This document shows positions 1-8,796 of a stretch of DNA of 64,000 nt, piece after piece (the stretch's first letter is position 1; each line of letters starts with the position of its first letter). This DNA comes from Desulfomonilaceae bacterium (lineage in GTDB: Bacteria; Desulfobacterota; Desulfomonilia; Desulfomonilales; Desulfomonilaceae). Both the position numbers and the translations under genes were made by a program. A model generated the notes under the pieces. That model was not told the DNA's origin. It ran no database searches and saw only the letters and a list, made by a program, of their open reading frames with translations. The stretch covers positions 83,508-147,507 of the forward strand of contig JBAZSD010000009.1 in the NCBI GenBank assembly GCA_041662605.1, read 5' to 3'.

Positions 1-720
1 TGAGAAGAACTTATCTTCTCTTGTATTTATATCTACTACCGCCTCTTCGACATCTCCTTGAGGGAAAAAATCATTTGGGCCGGCGAATGAACTGGAAAGG
101 CCTTTGGCTATTTCACCTGGAGTCGGCCTAAGATCTATATTCTTCTTATGATTCTTCTGCGGAGAATTCTGAGAACTCGATTCTTTCTCATGAACTCTAG
201 CTTTTTTTTGAACTCGTTCTTGTTGCAAGGCCTTCTTGGCGTCTTCCTCCGGGGCCTCGGATCTCTTCTTTATAAGGTCCTCTGGGGCCATAGGCGGCGA
301 GAGTGAGGCCATTCGTCTCGGGGGTTCCTGCATAGATCCAATCGGAGGTTTTGGGGGAACAGGCATCTTCGGTAACCGCTGTTTCAATGCTGTATGATCC
401 CTGTCAGAAATTGCTGCGGCATCTTTTGGGGGCGGCTCCTTGCTGTTCCAGGATTCCTGAGGTTCTACCAATCTCACCTGCGTAATCTTCTCTCCGGGTT
501 TGAGAAGCTCATTCTGGGGCTGGGCTCCAACAATCCTGGTCACTACGAAAAAAAGAAGCGCATGAATAAGAAAAGCAGTCAGTATACAATATTTAAGGAT
601 CCTCTCTGTTTCAGACTCGTCAATAGCTAAAGTTGACGGGAGAGCCAGACGTTCCGGCTCTAGGCCGTCCGCCAAATCCAAATCCATGTCGTTTTCCGGA
701 AGAGTTTCCTCAAGCCTCAT
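1..720 (-). CDS. TonB-family / periplasmic-spanning protein, C-terminus cut by window edge
   Basis: An open frame runs from an ATG at 720 to the window edge with no stop, giving 240 codons of an incomplete protein. An acidic N-terminal stretch of about 45 residues precedes one hydrophobic segment (about residues 48-66, rich in L, F and V). A proline- and lysine-rich linker follows. This single N-terminal anchor plus Pro/Lys-rich periplasmic spacer is the architecture of TonB and related energy transducers; the conserved C-terminal receptor-binding domain would lie beyond the edge. It would sit in the inner membrane and pass proton-motive energy to an outer-membrane receptor. The family call is inferred from architecture only. 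A TolA-like protein or another Pro-rich periplasmic protein is possible. Confidence 0.6.
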   Translation of the reverse strand, partial: MRLEETLPENDMDLDLADGLEPERLALPSTLAIDESETERILKYCILTAFLIHALLFFVVTRIVGAQPQNELLKPGEKITQVRLVEPQESWNSKEPPPKDAAAISDRDHTALKQRLPKMPVPPKPPIGSMQEPPRRMASLSPPMAPEDLIKKRSEAPEEDAKKALQQERVQKKARVHEKESSSQNSPQKNHKKNIDLRPTPGEIAKGLSSSFAGPNDFFPQGDVEEAVVDINTREDKFFS

Positions 721-928
721 ATTAAACAGTCATTTGTAAAACATACTGGGATGGGGCTCCTATTTCTAAAGCCCGGTACTTTATAGTCTAATAATTGTAT
801 CAAAAAGATGTAACTATAATAAACAGTTTTCGGGTTTTAGCAATCCAAAATAACAAGTTTTATCCGATTCAAATCCATGGTGTCAATATCTGAGTATAAT
901 GCCACATATTAACTACCTAAACTTGATT

Positions 929-1789
929 TCAGGATTCTTGGACTCTGCTGTCATCCTTGATCCTGTGTTCATTACTAGCGTAGCAATACACACAATTGTG
1001 ATCGCATGTATTGTATTCCCCTATATCAATAGAATAGTCGCATCGGCAACCTTTCCTTGTGGGTCGACTCTTGACGTTCGCCAAGCGCTCCAACTTGTTG
1101 GAAGCAGTAACGACTCGCTTCAGGAATTGTCTGTCAATACATCTGGCGGAACCGATCGGTCCTTGAGAAAGGAAGTCATGTGCGCAGGACAACATCCTGA
1201 TCCCATGTTCAGACGCGACATCAGCCAACTCTAAAGCAAGTTTTACGGCTTCCTCCTGTGTTGGTTCATGATGATCAGGTAAGTGATTTCGCATTTTAGC
1301 TTTCGTTTTTTTATAGTAATCGCAAAAACTGAATATACATTCGTCAACCAGTGGTCCCATTATACCGCATAATTTCCTAAAGTTGTTGATATGCCATGAC
1401 CTATTCAGGGTCTCAGTCAATATAATGGTATCGTAACGCCATCGAAGCGCGCTTGAACCGTAACGGTCAAACAGATGTTCCAGAGTTCTCATAGTAAGAC
1501 CAATTTCAGGAACATTAGGTTCCACAAGTTTAGGATAATTGTTCACCGTATATAGAAATGTGAAATCATAACCTCTAGTTGAGATTTCATCCAAATAACG
1601 CGTAAGAGGCGCTGAGTTTTTTGTCCAAAAAATGATGGCGATAACATTTTCTGGCGCCAATGACACTGATCTAAGCTTATTGTTGAAAGGAGAACCGACA
1701 TGCGCCACCCCTTCCCGCAATCGATTTATGAGCCAATCGGAGTGAAAAGCTGGAATGTCCGTCCTGCGACTTGCTGAAATAATTTTCAT
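929..1789 (-). CDS. DUF1848 family protein
   Basis: 286 residues beginning MKIISASRRTDIPAFH, the usual start of DUF1848 proteins. The C-terminal part carries a cysteine cluster (CRCDYSIDIGEYNTC followed by CVYCYAS, about residues 245-270) resembling an iron-sulfur binding site. An internal motif IIFWTKNSAPL fits the barrel-like core of this family. DUF1848 proteins have no established reaction; the cysteines and fold suggest a relation to radical-SAM enzymes. It is transcribed away from recA, with 184 bp between their starts. The family call is firm, the function is unknown. Confidence 0.8.
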   Translation of the reverse strand: MKIISASRRTDIPAFHSDWLINRLREGVAHVGSPFNNKLRSVSLAPENVIAIIFWTKNSAPLTRYLDEISTRGYDFTFLYTVNNYPKLVEPNVPEIGLTMRTLEHLFDRYGSSALRWRYDTIILTETLNRSWHINNFRKLCGIMGPLVDECIFSFCDYYKKTKAKMRNHLPDHHEPTQEEAVKLALELADVASEHGIRMLSCAHDFLSQGPIGSARCIDRQFLKRVVTASNKLERLANVKSRPTRKGCRCDYSIDIGEYNTCDHNCVYCYASNEHRIKDDSRVQES

Positions 1790-1973
1790 GAAAATATAGG
1801 AACCATTTGTAGGATCGGTGTATTATAGTGATCTAAGATTATATTCTCAGTAGACCGTTAATCCTGGAAGCTAAAAAATCACCAGGGGTTGTAACGCTTT
1901 CGAATCGTCTTTTCACAAAGTAGCGAGGGCGCTATATTGTTACTGTTTGTCGAAAAGTTTGAAAGGATCGTAA

Positions 1974-3077
1974 ATGGCCAAGAGCAAGAAATCAACTGAA
2001 TCTATTGAAGGAGCTAAGCCCGAAACTGAACGTTCAAGGGCCGTCGAACTTGCTGTGACCCAGATAGAGAAACAATTTGGACGCGGTTCAATAATGAAAC
2101 TCGGACACGCTGGGGTGATACCGGATGTTAAGGCTATTTCTACGGGTTCACTAGGACTAGACCTGGCCATAGGGATTGGAGGAATTCCTCAGGGAAGGAT
2201 TGTAGAAGTTTTTGGCCCTGAATCCTCTGGGAAGACTACTCTCTGCCTTCACGTGATAGCGGAAGCCCAGAAAACAGGTGGGTTTGCCGCGTTTGTAGAC
2301 GCTGAACACGCGCTGGATGTGCATTACGCCAAGCGGCTGGGTGTGAAGACTGACGAGTTACTTGTTTCACAGCCGGACACGGGAGAACAGGCCCTGGAGA
2401 TTACGGAAATACTTGTCCGTTCAGGAGCCATGGACGTTATCGTGATAGACTCCGTAGCGGCTTTGGTTCCAAAAGCTGAAATCGAAGGGGAAATGGGTGA
2501 CTCTCATATGGGGCTGCAAGCGAGGCTAATGTCTCAAGCCTTGCGGAAGCTCACAGCGGCCATTTCAAGATCCAACACCTCAGTAATATTTACGAACCAG
2601 ATCCGTCAAAAAATTGGGGTCATGTTTGGTAACCCCGAAACAACCACTGGTGGGAACGCCCTGAAATTTTATGCTTCTGTAAGGCTGGACATTCGCAGGA
2701 TAGGCCAAATCAAGGAAGGTGAGAATATCACCGGTTCCAGAACAAGAGTGAAAGTCGTGAAGAACAAGATGGCCCCGCCCTTTAGGCAGGTCGAATTCGA
2801 CATCATGTACAATGAAGGAATCTCCGCTGCTGGAGAAATATTGGATCTTGCTGTAGAAAGCGGAATCGTAGAAAAGTCCGGAGCGTGGTATTCTTACGGT
2901 GACGATAGAATTGGGCAAGGCAGGGAAAATGTTAAGGGATTCCTGAGAGAAAATCCTGAAATATTGGCGGATGTCAGGAAGAAAATTCTAGAATCCCACC
3001 GAACTGTATCCAATTCGCATGAACTACCCGAAGTTGAAACGTCAGTGTCAGAGGCTCAACCATCCGAAGAATTCTGA
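1974..3077 (+). CDS. recA: Recombinase RecA
   Basis: 367 residues of cytoplasmic DNA-dependent ATPase that forms filaments on single-stranded DNA, performs strand exchange and activates LexA-type self-cleavage. Walker A is GPESSGKT at residues 81-88, Walker B ends at VIVIDS (about 155-160), and the L2 DNA-binding loop contains NPETTTGGNALKF (220-232). Length and the acidic C-terminal tail are typical. The start is supported by an AAAGGA ribosome site about 8 bases upstream. I saw no E. coli-type LexA box in the 184 bp upstream, so SOS control cannot be claimed from the sequence. Confidence 0.98.
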   Translation: MAKSKKSTESIEGAKPETERSRAVELAVTQIEKQFGRGSIMKLGHAGVIPDVKAISTGSLGLDLAIGIGGIPQGRIVEVFGPESSGKTTLCLHVIAEAQKTGGFAAFVDAEHALDVHYAKRLGVKTDELLVSQPDTGEQALEITEILVRSGAMDVIVIDSVAALVPKAEIEGEMGDSHMGLQARLMSQALRKLTAAISRSNTSVIFTNQIRQKIGVMFGNPETTTGGNALKFYASVRLDIRRIGQIKEGENITGSRTRVKVVKNKMAPPFRQVEFDIMYNEGISAAGEILDLAVESGIVEKSGAWYSYGDDRIGQGRENVKGFLRENPEILADVRKKILESHRTVSNSHELPEVETSVSEAQPSEEF

Positions 3078-3188
3078 TTTTCCGGCAAGAAGGAGAACGT
3101 CTTTTTCGATCAATGTTTTTGAGGTTCTGGATGTCTCAGGTATCTAGGGCCGGCATAAATCAGTCCAGGCAACTGGGAGGAAAGATCA

Positions 3189-3575
3189 GTGAACGAATTC
3201 AAAGTTTTGTTGGTGGATGACGAAACAGACTTTGTAGAGACTCTTGTTAAGAGATTGAGAAAACGAAAACTTGACGTAAGGTCGGCGTCCAGCGGCCAAA
3301 AGGCCCTGGAACTTCTTGGAGAATCACCATCCGACGTGGTAGTTCTAGATGTAAAGATGCCGGACATGGACGGAATCGAAACACTTAGGAGAATCAAAAA
3401 GATTGCGCCTTCCGTTGAAGTTATCATGTTGACAGGCCACGCTAATGTTGAAGTAGCAATACAGGGAATGGAATTAGGGGCCTTCGACTATTTAATGAAA
3501 CCGATAGACATTGATGACCTGCTGTACAAGCTTCAGGACGCATATAAGAAAAAGTGCTACGGTACGGGTAACTAA
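3189..3575 (+). CDS. Single-domain response regulator (CheY-like receiver)
   Basis: 128 residues, GTG start preceded by GGGAGGAAAG. It consists of one receiver domain and no output domain: acidic pair D10/D11, phosphoacceptor D54 in VVVLDVKMPDMDG, T82 in LTGHA and K104 in MKPID. Such stand-alone receivers pass a phosphoryl signal to a partner by protein contact. No histidine kinase lies nearby. It precedes the TauE-family transporter gene by about 300 bp and closely resembles receivers found beside such transporters in sulfate reducers, so a link to that locus is possible but inferred. Confidence 0.92.
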   Translation: MNEFKVLLVDDETDFVETLVKRLRKRKLDVRSASSGQKALELLGESPSDVVVLDVKMPDMDGIETLRRIKKIAPSVEVIMLTGHANVEVAIQGMELGAFDYLMKPIDIDDLLYKLQDAYKKKCYGTGN

Positions 3576-3872
3576 CCCGACGAGCGCTCACATATTGATA
3601 TAATTATTAGTAGAGAGCGCTTTAGCCCGTCCTGGAAAAGCCTAAAGGTCTTGATTTACTCAAATCCGATACCTGATTGTACTTTTCCATTCTGTAAAAA
3701 TTATTGACACCAACGGTTTTGTCCTAACGACAACTCGTCTGACCGACCATCTAAATCTCCCCATCATTCTAATAAGTTAAACCTCACGAAAACTCCTTGT
3801 TCGGGGCATGACTATTGCACACCTGTTCTAGAATCAAAGGATAAGTAATCCAGAAGATGGAGGATCAAACTA
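3576..3872 (+). other. Intergenic region before the TauE gene
   Basis: About 300 bp without a gene. It holds an imperfect hairpin around 3590-3632, where two AGCGCT elements face each other across a long AT-rich loop, which may be a weak terminator for the response regulator. The remainder should contain the promoter of the transporter operon, but no clear -35/-10 pair stands out. Confidence 0.4.
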
Positions 3873-5147
3873 ATGAAGTGGGGCAGACAACTTTATAGGA
3901 TGTTAATGGAGGCCTCCATGGCCCACGCAAAGTGGGATTATGAGATGTCCATGAATATCCTGAAGGACAAAAAAAGGCTTCGGATTCTTGCGCTAATGTT
4001 GATTCCAGCGGCGTTGACAGGCTTGGCGCTCGCTAGTGATCAGTATCTCGGGGGTGAAAAAGCATACCAGCCATCCTATTACAACCCTACAATCTTTCTA
4101 GTTTCAATGGCGGTAGGTTTATGCGCCGGCTTGATCACAGGATGCATCGGCGCCGGCGGAGGCTTTGTCATTACTCCTGCTCTTATGAGTATAGGGGTTA
4201 AAGGAATATTGGCAGTGGGAACCGACCTTTTCCACATTTTCGCCAAGGCCATCATGGGTACAGTCGTGCACAAGAAACTCGGAAACGTTTCGGTTTCGCT
4301 TGCCATAGCCTTTCTTGTGGGCTCAGGACTTGGGGTTACCGGCGGGGGCTATATAAATAGAGCTATCTATGAATACAATCCGGTGCTGAGCGACTTGTTC
4401 ATCAGCATCGTTTATGTAGTACTACTGGGTTTTTTAGGATTTTATGCGCTCATAGACTTTCTGAAATTGAGAAAATCTGAAGGTGATGTTGGGGCTCACG
4501 GGGGAGAAAGCGCGCATGGAGAAGCCGCAGCTTCAGGTAAAGTTGGTCTCCCGGCAAAGCTGCAAGCAGCTAAAATCCCTCCTTTGATCACATTTGACGA
4601 AGATCTCACCCCTGGAGGCAAAAAGATCCCCGCTCTTTTTGTAGCAATCTGCGGAGGAATTGTTGGTTTTGCCGCCGCTATAATGGGCGTAGGCGGAGGG
4701 TTTCTCACTTTTCCCATATTCGTTTACGTTTTGGGTGTTTCCTCTTTCACTACAGTTGGAACTGACATTCTCCAGATTATCTTCACTGCCGGCTATGCAG
4801 CCATTTTTCAATATGCTGTGTATGGATTCATTTTTTACACACTTGCCATGGGTATGCTTCTCGGATCCCTGATAGGGATTCAAGTTGGAGCCTTAACTAC
4901 CAAAGTGGTTAAAGGAATTCATATAAGGGGATTTTACGCCATCACAATTCTGGCGGGTTTTATAAACAGATTCTTCGCCATGCCCGAAAAACTGAAAAAA
5001 ATGGAAATTATCGATATTTCCGGATCGTTAGCCCTGGGGATAGAATTCGTTGGAGCAATTATATTCTGGATCGTTATCGGCGTCTTTGGAGTGTGGGTTA
5101 TAAGCAAGTTCATAGCGGGAACCAAGACGCTTAGAGGGGAGGTTTAG
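3873..5147 (+). CDS. TauE/SafE-family membrane transporter (anion or sulfonate/sulfite exporter)
   Basis: 424 residues, ATG preceded by GGAGGATC. It is an inner-membrane protein with two homologous halves, each with the glycine-rich signature of the family: CIGAGGGFVITPAL about residue 90 and IMGVGGGFLTFPIF about residue 272, both followed by VGTD. A charged cytoplasmic loop (about 200-250) separates the halves. A 50-residue N-terminal extension precedes the first membrane segment. The family moves small anions such as sulfite, sulfoacetate or related organic anions; substrate here is unknown. The following gene starts 3 bp after the stop, so the two form an operon. Confidence 0.88.
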   Translation: MKWGRQLYRMLMEASMAHAKWDYEMSMNILKDKKRLRILALMLIPAALTGLALASDQYLGGEKAYQPSYYNPTIFLVSMAVGLCAGLITGCIGAGGGFVITPALMSIGVKGILAVGTDLFHIFAKAIMGTVVHKKLGNVSVSLAIAFLVGSGLGVTGGGYINRAIYEYNPVLSDLFISIVYVVLLGFLGFYALIDFLKLRKSEGDVGAHGGESAHGEAAASGKVGLPAKLQAAKIPPLITFDEDLTPGGKKIPALFVAICGGIVGFAAAIMGVGGGFLTFPIFVYVLGVSSFTTVGTDILQIIFTAGYAAIFQYAVYGFIFYTLAMGMLLGSLIGIQVGALTTKVVKGIHIRGFYAITILAGFINRFFAMPEKLKKMEIIDISGSLALGIEFVGAIIFWIVIGVFGVWVISKFIAGTKTLRGEV

Positions 5148-5150
5148 ATC

Positions 5151-5861
5151 ATGCTGGTACGTGATAAGAAACACTTTGTAAAAGGGCTCGTATTGGCGAT
5201 AAGTTTTCTCGTGGTCCTAGGGATCATGTTTACGCCAAATTTTGGGAACAATAAGAACGCTCTTGAAGCCTCAGATCAGCTATTTAACACGATAGCCAAG
5301 GGTTCGACATATTTCATACCAGATCTGCAAAAAAAGAATCAGGAATTTATGGGAAGGACATTCAAGGTCGACATAAAGCTCAAGACATCGGAATTGGGTC
5401 AGCGTACGGCGAAGGTTTTCAAAACTGCAGGGGCGAAAATAACTGGAGAAGGGGCTCAACTAGAGGTTTCAGGTGATTTAGGAGAAGTCCTTGGCGCTGC
5501 TATTAGTGACTCCGGCGCCATGTTCCACAACCGTGACTCTGAACTCTCAGCCAAGTATGGTTTGCAGGGACTCGATGTCATGGCCGCATGGTGGAATGGG
5601 CTCAAAGATGTAAACAAGGATCTGACCCGTCAGAAGCGATTCAAGGAAGCGGCCTTTGTTGATACGGTAATAAAAAGGGGTGTAGAAGTCGGTTACAACT
5701 TCTTTGGCATTGAGGCTGGAAGCGCTGTGTCAAAGGCTGGTATGCTGTCGTTTTCTCTTGTTTTTTACGTAATCTACACATTATGGTGGGGCATTGCCAT
5801 TTTGTTTCTGTTTGAAGGCATAGGCCTGGAAATGAAGGCAGGAGGGAAAAAAGAGCATTAG
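5151..5861 (+). CDS. Conserved membrane protein paired with the TauE transporter
   Basis: 236 residues. One membrane segment lies near the N-terminus (about residues 11-27) and another near the C-terminus (about 200-222, VFYVIYTLWWGIAILFLF), enclosing a mostly soluble domain of about 170 residues that would face the periplasm. The domain carries no motif I recognise. The gene follows the transporter with a 3-bp gap and is closed by an intrinsic terminator, so a role as accessory subunit or sensor of the transporter is plausible. That role is inference from context. Confidence 0.7.
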   Translation: MLVRDKKHFVKGLVLAISFLVVLGIMFTPNFGNNKNALEASDQLFNTIAKGSTYFIPDLQKKNQEFMGRTFKVDIKLKTSELGQRTAKVFKTAGAKITGEGAQLEVSGDLGEVLGAAISDSGAMFHNRDSELSAKYGLQGLDVMAAWWNGLKDVNKDLTRQKRFKEAAFVDTVIKRGVEVGYNFFGIEAGSAVSKAGMLSFSLVFYVIYTLWWGIAILFLFEGIGLEMKAGGKKEH

Positions 5862-5889
5862 AATTTGCAAACAGGCCCCTCGAAAAACG

Positions 5890-5925
5890 AGGAGTCGCTC
5901 AACACTTTGGGGCGACTCCTTTCCT
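5890..5925 (+). terminator. Intrinsic terminator after the transporter operon
   Basis: A perfect 9-bp stem AGGAGTCGC / GCGACTCCT (5890-5898 with 5912-5920), 13-base loop, followed by a short pyrimidine-rich run TTCCTT. It lies 29 bp after the stop of the membrane-protein gene. Confidence 0.75.
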
Positions 5926-6054
5926 TCTGCAAATTATATCCGCGAATTTCCGGAAAAATTTCGACCTGACCATTGCAGCGCAGTTCGATTTTAATCGAGA
6001 CTCACGGCAATATATTTTTTGTTCCCTTGAGAGCGAATTGAGGCCGCTAATATT

Positions 6055-8667
6055 ATGAGCAAGTTTCCTGCATTTCTAAGGAAATTCTTTTTTAGGAACC
6101 GTAGCGTCGGTTCCGCTTCTCATAGTGTTGACGATCTTCGGGCGGCTTTTGCTCACCGCTATCACAACTTCAAACTGCTACTTACTGCCAATAACAAAGC
6201 TCTTGAGATAATGACCGATCTTGAGAAAGCTCTCCAGGGTATTCGACCATTCGGAATGTCCTTTGTTCGCTCGAACTGTACAGGGGTATCAGTAAATGTT
6301 TTCAGAATGATTAAACACCTGGATGAATTGGCTCCAGGCAAGTATAGGGAACTTTATGACTCCTTTAAACACATTAGAGATCATATTAACTTGACATTGG
6401 CCTATAAGAAAGTCTTTCAAACCGAAAGGCTGGTATTACCTTTGTCTGAAGTTACCCGAGACAGCCTCGATGAAGCTGGGGCTAAGATGGCCAATGTAGG
6501 GACAATCCGAAATGAGATCGGCCTACCTACTCCTGATGGATTCGTGGTCACAGCGGGAGGCTACGAAAGGTTCGTCTCCCACAATGATCTACAAGCTGAG
6601 ATAGATCGGAGAGTTCAGGCCACAAATACCGAAAGAATTGACCTTCTGTATCGGTTAAGCACGGATCTGCAGAATCTCATTATCAGCGCTTCCCTGCCTT
6701 CTGATCTGGAAAACGAAATACTCCTGGCCTATCAATTTCTCGAGAAAAATCAGGGCAAGGGCGTACGTGTCTCGATGCGCAGCAGCGCTCTTGGAGAAGA
6801 TTCATCAGGAACTACATTTGCCGGTCAGTTTCGATCTACTCTCAATGTCAGCGCTGAAAGCATCATTTATTCGTATAAAGATATCGTGGCAAGTAAGTAC
6901 AGCCTTCCAGCCATAACCTACCGGTTGAATCGTGGAATTCCCGACGAAGATGTGGCCATGTGCGTGGGTTGCATGGCAATGGTTAACGCTGCGGCTGGAG
7001 GAGTAATGTACTCCTGCAATCCGCTGAACGTCAGAGATCGCTCAATTCTAATCAACTCGGTGTGGGGGCTTCCAAAAGCTGTTGTTGACGGATCCATAGA
7101 CCCTGATTTATTTATAGTCTCTCGCAACGAGACTTTCCAAATTCATCAGAAATCTCTCAGAGACAAGAAACTCGAATTTGTTTGTTTTCCAGAAGAAGGT
7201 GTTTGTAGACAAGAATTGACTGGAGAGAAAAGCAAGACCCAGTCGATATCTGACGGCCAGGCTTTAGATCTCGCAAAAATGGCTGACACACTTGAAGATT
7301 TTTACGGGAGCCCTCAAGACATTGAATGGGCCATTGACTCAAATGGATCTATTTTTATCTTGCAGTGCAGACCCCTCCAGGAAATCGAACTCCGAAACAT
7401 TGATGAAAATATTCTGAACGCCGAACTGGAAAATCAATCCCTAACAGTTGCGGCGGGTGGCCAGACTGCCTCTCCTGGGGTTGCGTTCGGGCCGGTATAT
7501 ATAGTCAAAAATGATGTCGACAAGCTCAAATTCCCGGCCGGATCAGTATTAGTGACAGCCCAGGCTCTACCTCGTTGGGCCCCCATGCTTGGCAGCGCTT
7601 CGGCTGTGATTACTGAGATAGGAGGAATAACAGGGCATCTTGCTAACGTGTCTCGGGAATTTGGGATTCCTGCAATATTTGGCCTAGCAGGCGCTACTGA
7701 AATCTTTCAAAACGCTCAGGAAATTACTGTGGACGCTGATGGACATCGCGTATATACAGGCAAAATTGATAGTTTGCTTAACAGTAACGCAACAAAGAAA
7801 AACCTCATGGCCGGAAGCCCGATATTCGAAATACTTGAAAAGGTGTCTCAACAAATTGTTCCTTTAAACCTGCTTGATCCGGATAATCCCGATTTTCATC
7901 CTCGAAAGTGCACAACACTTCACGATATTACACGGTTCTGTCATGAAAAATCGGTCCACGAAATGTTTAACTTCGGGAAGGAACACCGTTTCTCCGAAAG
8001 GTCAAGCAAACAGTTGGTTTGTGATGTCCCGATGCAATGGTGGATCATTAACCTGGACGACGGGTTCAAAGAGAATATCGATGGGAAATTCGTGCATATC
8101 GACAACATCGTTTCGATTCCTATGCTCGCTATGTGGGAGGGCATAATAGCGGTTCCGTGGGAGGGGCCACCACCTGTCGACGCAAAGGGATTCATGTCTG
8201 TGCTAATGCAGGCTACGACAAATCCTGCCTTGGATCCTTCAATGCGCTCCGCTTATTCGGCCAGAAACTATTTCATGCTTTCCAGGAATTTCTGTAGCCT
8301 GTCATCAAGGTTTGGCTTTCACTTTTCGACAATAGAAGCGCTTGTCAGTGAAAGATCCTCAGAAAATTATGTGAGATTCACATTCAAAGGAGGCGCGGCT
8401 GATTTTCCAAGGCGCAGACGTCGAGCAATTTTCGTAGGAGAGATTCTCGAAAGATTCGAATTCAGATCAGAGATAAGAGAGGATAGCGCGTTCGCGCGTG
8501 TCGAAGGACTCGATCAAGCCGTCATGGAGGACAAACTCAGAATCCTTGGGTACCTAATCATTCATACTCGACAACTTGATATGGTGATGTCCAACGGAGC
8601 TTCGATAAATCAGTATAGAAACAAAATACTGGCCGACTTGAATACAAAAGTCTTAAAGATAGCCTAA
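6055..8667 (+). CDS. PEP/pyruvate-binding protein with phosphohistidine domain (PEP synthase-like, no PEP barrel)
   Basis: 870 residues. After an N-terminal helical region of about 130 residues comes an ATP-grasp PPDK_N domain (about 140-450) with VRVSMRSSALGEDSSGTTFAGQ. A swivelling phosphohistidine domain follows (about 475-575), with candidate phosphoacceptor His528 in GGITGHLANVSREFGIPAI. In PEP synthase and PPDK the C-terminal third is a TIM barrel that binds PEP/pyruvate; I cannot see its motifs here, and the last 290 residues look unrelated. The protein may therefore transfer phosphate to something other than pyruvate. It stands alone between two non-coding gaps. Domain calls are firm, the reaction is not. 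Confidence 0.82.
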   Translation: MSKFPAFLRKFFFRNRSVGSASHSVDDLRAAFAHRYHNFKLLLTANNKALEIMTDLEKALQGIRPFGMSFVRSNCTGVSVNVFRMIKHLDELAPGKYRELYDSFKHIRDHINLTLAYKKVFQTERLVLPLSEVTRDSLDEAGAKMANVGTIRNEIGLPTPDGFVVTAGGYERFVSHNDLQAEIDRRVQATNTERIDLLYRLSTDLQNLIISASLPSDLENEILLAYQFLEKNQGKGVRVSMRSSALGEDSSGTTFAGQFRSTLNVSAESIIYSYKDIVASKYSLPAITYRLNRGIPDEDVAMCVGCMAMVNAAAGGVMYSCNPLNVRDRSILINSVWGLPKAVVDGSIDPDLFIVSRNETFQIHQKSLRDKKLEFVCFPEEGVCRQELTGEKSKTQSISDGQALDLAKMADTLEDFYGSPQDIEWAIDSNGSIFILQCRPLQEIELRNIDENILNAELENQSLTVAAGGQTASPGVAFGPVYIVKNDVDKLKFPAGSVLVTAQALPRWAPMLGSASAVITEIGGITGHLANVSREFGIPAIFGLAGATEIFQNAQEITVDADGHRVYTGKIDSLLNSNATKKNLMAGSPIFEILEKVSQQIVPLNLLDPDNPDFHPRKCTTLHDITRFCHEKSVHEMFNFGKEHRFSERSSKQLVCDVPMQWWIINLDDGFKENIDGKFVHIDNIVSIPMLAMWEGIIAVPWEGPPPVDAKGFMSVLMQATTNPALDPSMRSAYSARNYFMLSRNFCSLSSRFGFHFSTIEALVSERSSENYVRFTFKGGAADFPRRRRRAIFVGEILERFEFRSEIREDSAFARVEGLDQAVMEDKLRILGYLIIHTRQLDMVMSNGASINQYRNKILADLNTKVLKIA

Positions 8668-8796
8668 CTAAGAATTATAAGTTACTTGCGCCTTCAAACA
8701 TAGTCTGCTATTATAATTAATGTTTATTGGTTAAACATACCATATTTATAGCTAACTACCATATTGTAGAATGACTTTGAAGGGGGGATCCTTAAT

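Noticed and set aside
899..1234. Open frame opposite DUF1848
   Set aside because: Antisense shadow of the conserved DUF1848 gene with no motif.
1790..1973. LexA box upstream of recA
   Set aside because: No CTGT-N8-ACAG or clear alternative SOS palindrome is visible; other LexA consensus types cannot be excluded by eye.
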